Positions 63,573 through 64,000 of a DNA stretch of 64,000 bases are shown piece by piece. The position numbers and the translations under genes were made by a program. The stretch lies in contig MGGO01000031.1 in assembly GCA_001792465.1 (NCBI GenBank), positions 22,651-86,650 on the forward strand, written 5' to 3'. The stretch is from Candidatus Woesebacteria bacterium RIFCSPHIGHO2_01_FULL_44_10 (GTDB lineage Bacteria; Patescibacteriota; Microgenomatia; UBA8517). Position 1 is the first letter of the stretch, and every line of letters begins with the position of its first letter. The notes beneath the pieces are model-generated. The model worked only from the letters and a program-made list of their open reading frames with translations. It was not told the origin of the DNA and ran no database searches.

Positions 63573-64000
63573 GGGGAATAATTGACCGTTACATCGTACA
63601 AAATCGGTGAGCTGGCTGGATCGGTCGAATTAAAATAGGCCTTGTAGGCAAAACACTCTCCGGGGTTCTCATAGCCAACGTCGTCATTGTCATAAGGGAT
63701 GGGGCCACCCGTTTCAAAAAAAGTATCGGCAGTACCATCCGGGCCAACAAAGCTAAAGGCTACCCCTAAACAGTTGCCTCCAACGCTGTCGGCCGTGCCA
63801 ACCTGAAAAGTGATATTGGTTTGGTTTGGCTCCAAAACCGTAGCGACAAATCTGTTAAATGCCGCACTTGCCCCCGGGGCAAACGCCGCCGATTCAAAAC
63901 TGCCGGAGGTTCCGGCCTGGCCACCCGGCCCGCCCTCGATAATTTTAAATTCACTATCGGCATCTTTGGTGACAATGTAGGAATAGGCGTCACCATCGCC
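63569..64000 (-). CDS. C-terminal part of a pilus-associated protein
   Basis: The frame enters from the right edge of the window (no start visible) and ends at 63569. About 143 residues are visible, rich in Gly, Asp and aromatic residues (GNCLGVAFSFVGPDG, NDDVGYENPGECFAYKAYF), which suggests a beta-structured external domain. As it is the first visible gene of the pilin operon, it is likely another minor pilin or adhesin. Confidence 0.6.
   Translation of the reverse strand, partial: GDGDAYSYIVTKDADSEFKIIEGGPGGQAGTSGSFESAAFAPGASAAFNRFVATVLEPNQTNITFQVGTADSVGGNCLGVAFSFVGPDGTADTFFETGGPIPYDNDDVGYENPGECFAYKAYFNSTDPASSPILYDVTVNYSP

Overview
The window looks like a chromosomal stretch of a Candidate Phyla Radiation (Patescibacteria) bacterium, possibly of the Microgenomates group. 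This is inferred from gene content: an archaeal-type AspRS, many small CPR-type proteins (DUF5679, DUF4446, DUF3048, DUF5674, DUF378), very short intergenic gaps, several promoters placed so close to ATG that the mRNAs should be leaderless, and a prepilin cluster. The standard code (TGA as stop) fits all intact genes.

Layout. 1-3.1 kb: an LmbE-type deacetylase (cut by the window edge), two aminoglycoside-phosphotransferase-like kinases and an RsmA/Erm-like methyltransferase. 3.1-4.5 kb: NUDIX, GrpB and NUDIX genes; a NUDIX-GrpB pair recurs at 21.2-22.1 kb. 4.8-8.4 kb: a defence-like island with an IS3-family element next to a type ISP restriction-modification remnant, then a retron (reverse transcriptase, XRE regulator, 64-residue protein, and a structured ncRNA candidate behind a strong promoter). 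8.4-18.9 kb: a PD-(D/E)XK protein, HD protein, archaeal-type SAM synthetase, a tightly overlapping four-gene operon (AroE-like, TIM-barrel/Gfo-Idh fusion, HPr-kinase-like, GT2), another GT2, a CofE-like ligase, hydrolase and GNAT. 19.1-19.9 kb: a broken RAYT transposase between inverted REP-like repeats. 20-31 kb: methyltransferases, nucleotide-sanitising enzymes, two Bro-N proteins, a cupredoxin, an RnfD-like/flavin reductase fusion and small proteins.

31-39 kb holds housekeeping genes (gltX, dacA-like, aspS, recJ, cca). 39.1-42.9 kb is the most striking locus, a complete diversity-generating retroelement (DGR). It has a 130-nt template repeat (TR), an Avd-like protein, a DGR-class reverse transcriptase and a 622-residue target protein ending in the variable repeat (VR). 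TR and VR differ at 24 positions by my manual alignment, all at adenines of TR. A (GA)12 tract lies where the divergent avd and RT frames begin, and a change of +1 or -2 units would join the RT frame to an upstream ATG, so the RT may be phase-variable.

43-64 kb: tiny membrane-protein cassettes (three in the window, with 33.2-33.6 kb), DUF3048/DUF4446 genes, dtd, rnpB, an AI-2E family transporter, miaA, an ABC-2 exporter, HU, RNase Y, recX-(DUF2283/DUF4258 pair)-recA, a Sua5-like protein, a MazG-like protein, a DHH phosphoesterase, a DUF3800 gene between duplicated gene starts, tRNA-Pro(GGG), a VIT1/CCC1 transporter and a type IV pilin-like cluster that leaves the window on the right. All alignments were made by eye; no searches or folding programs were run.
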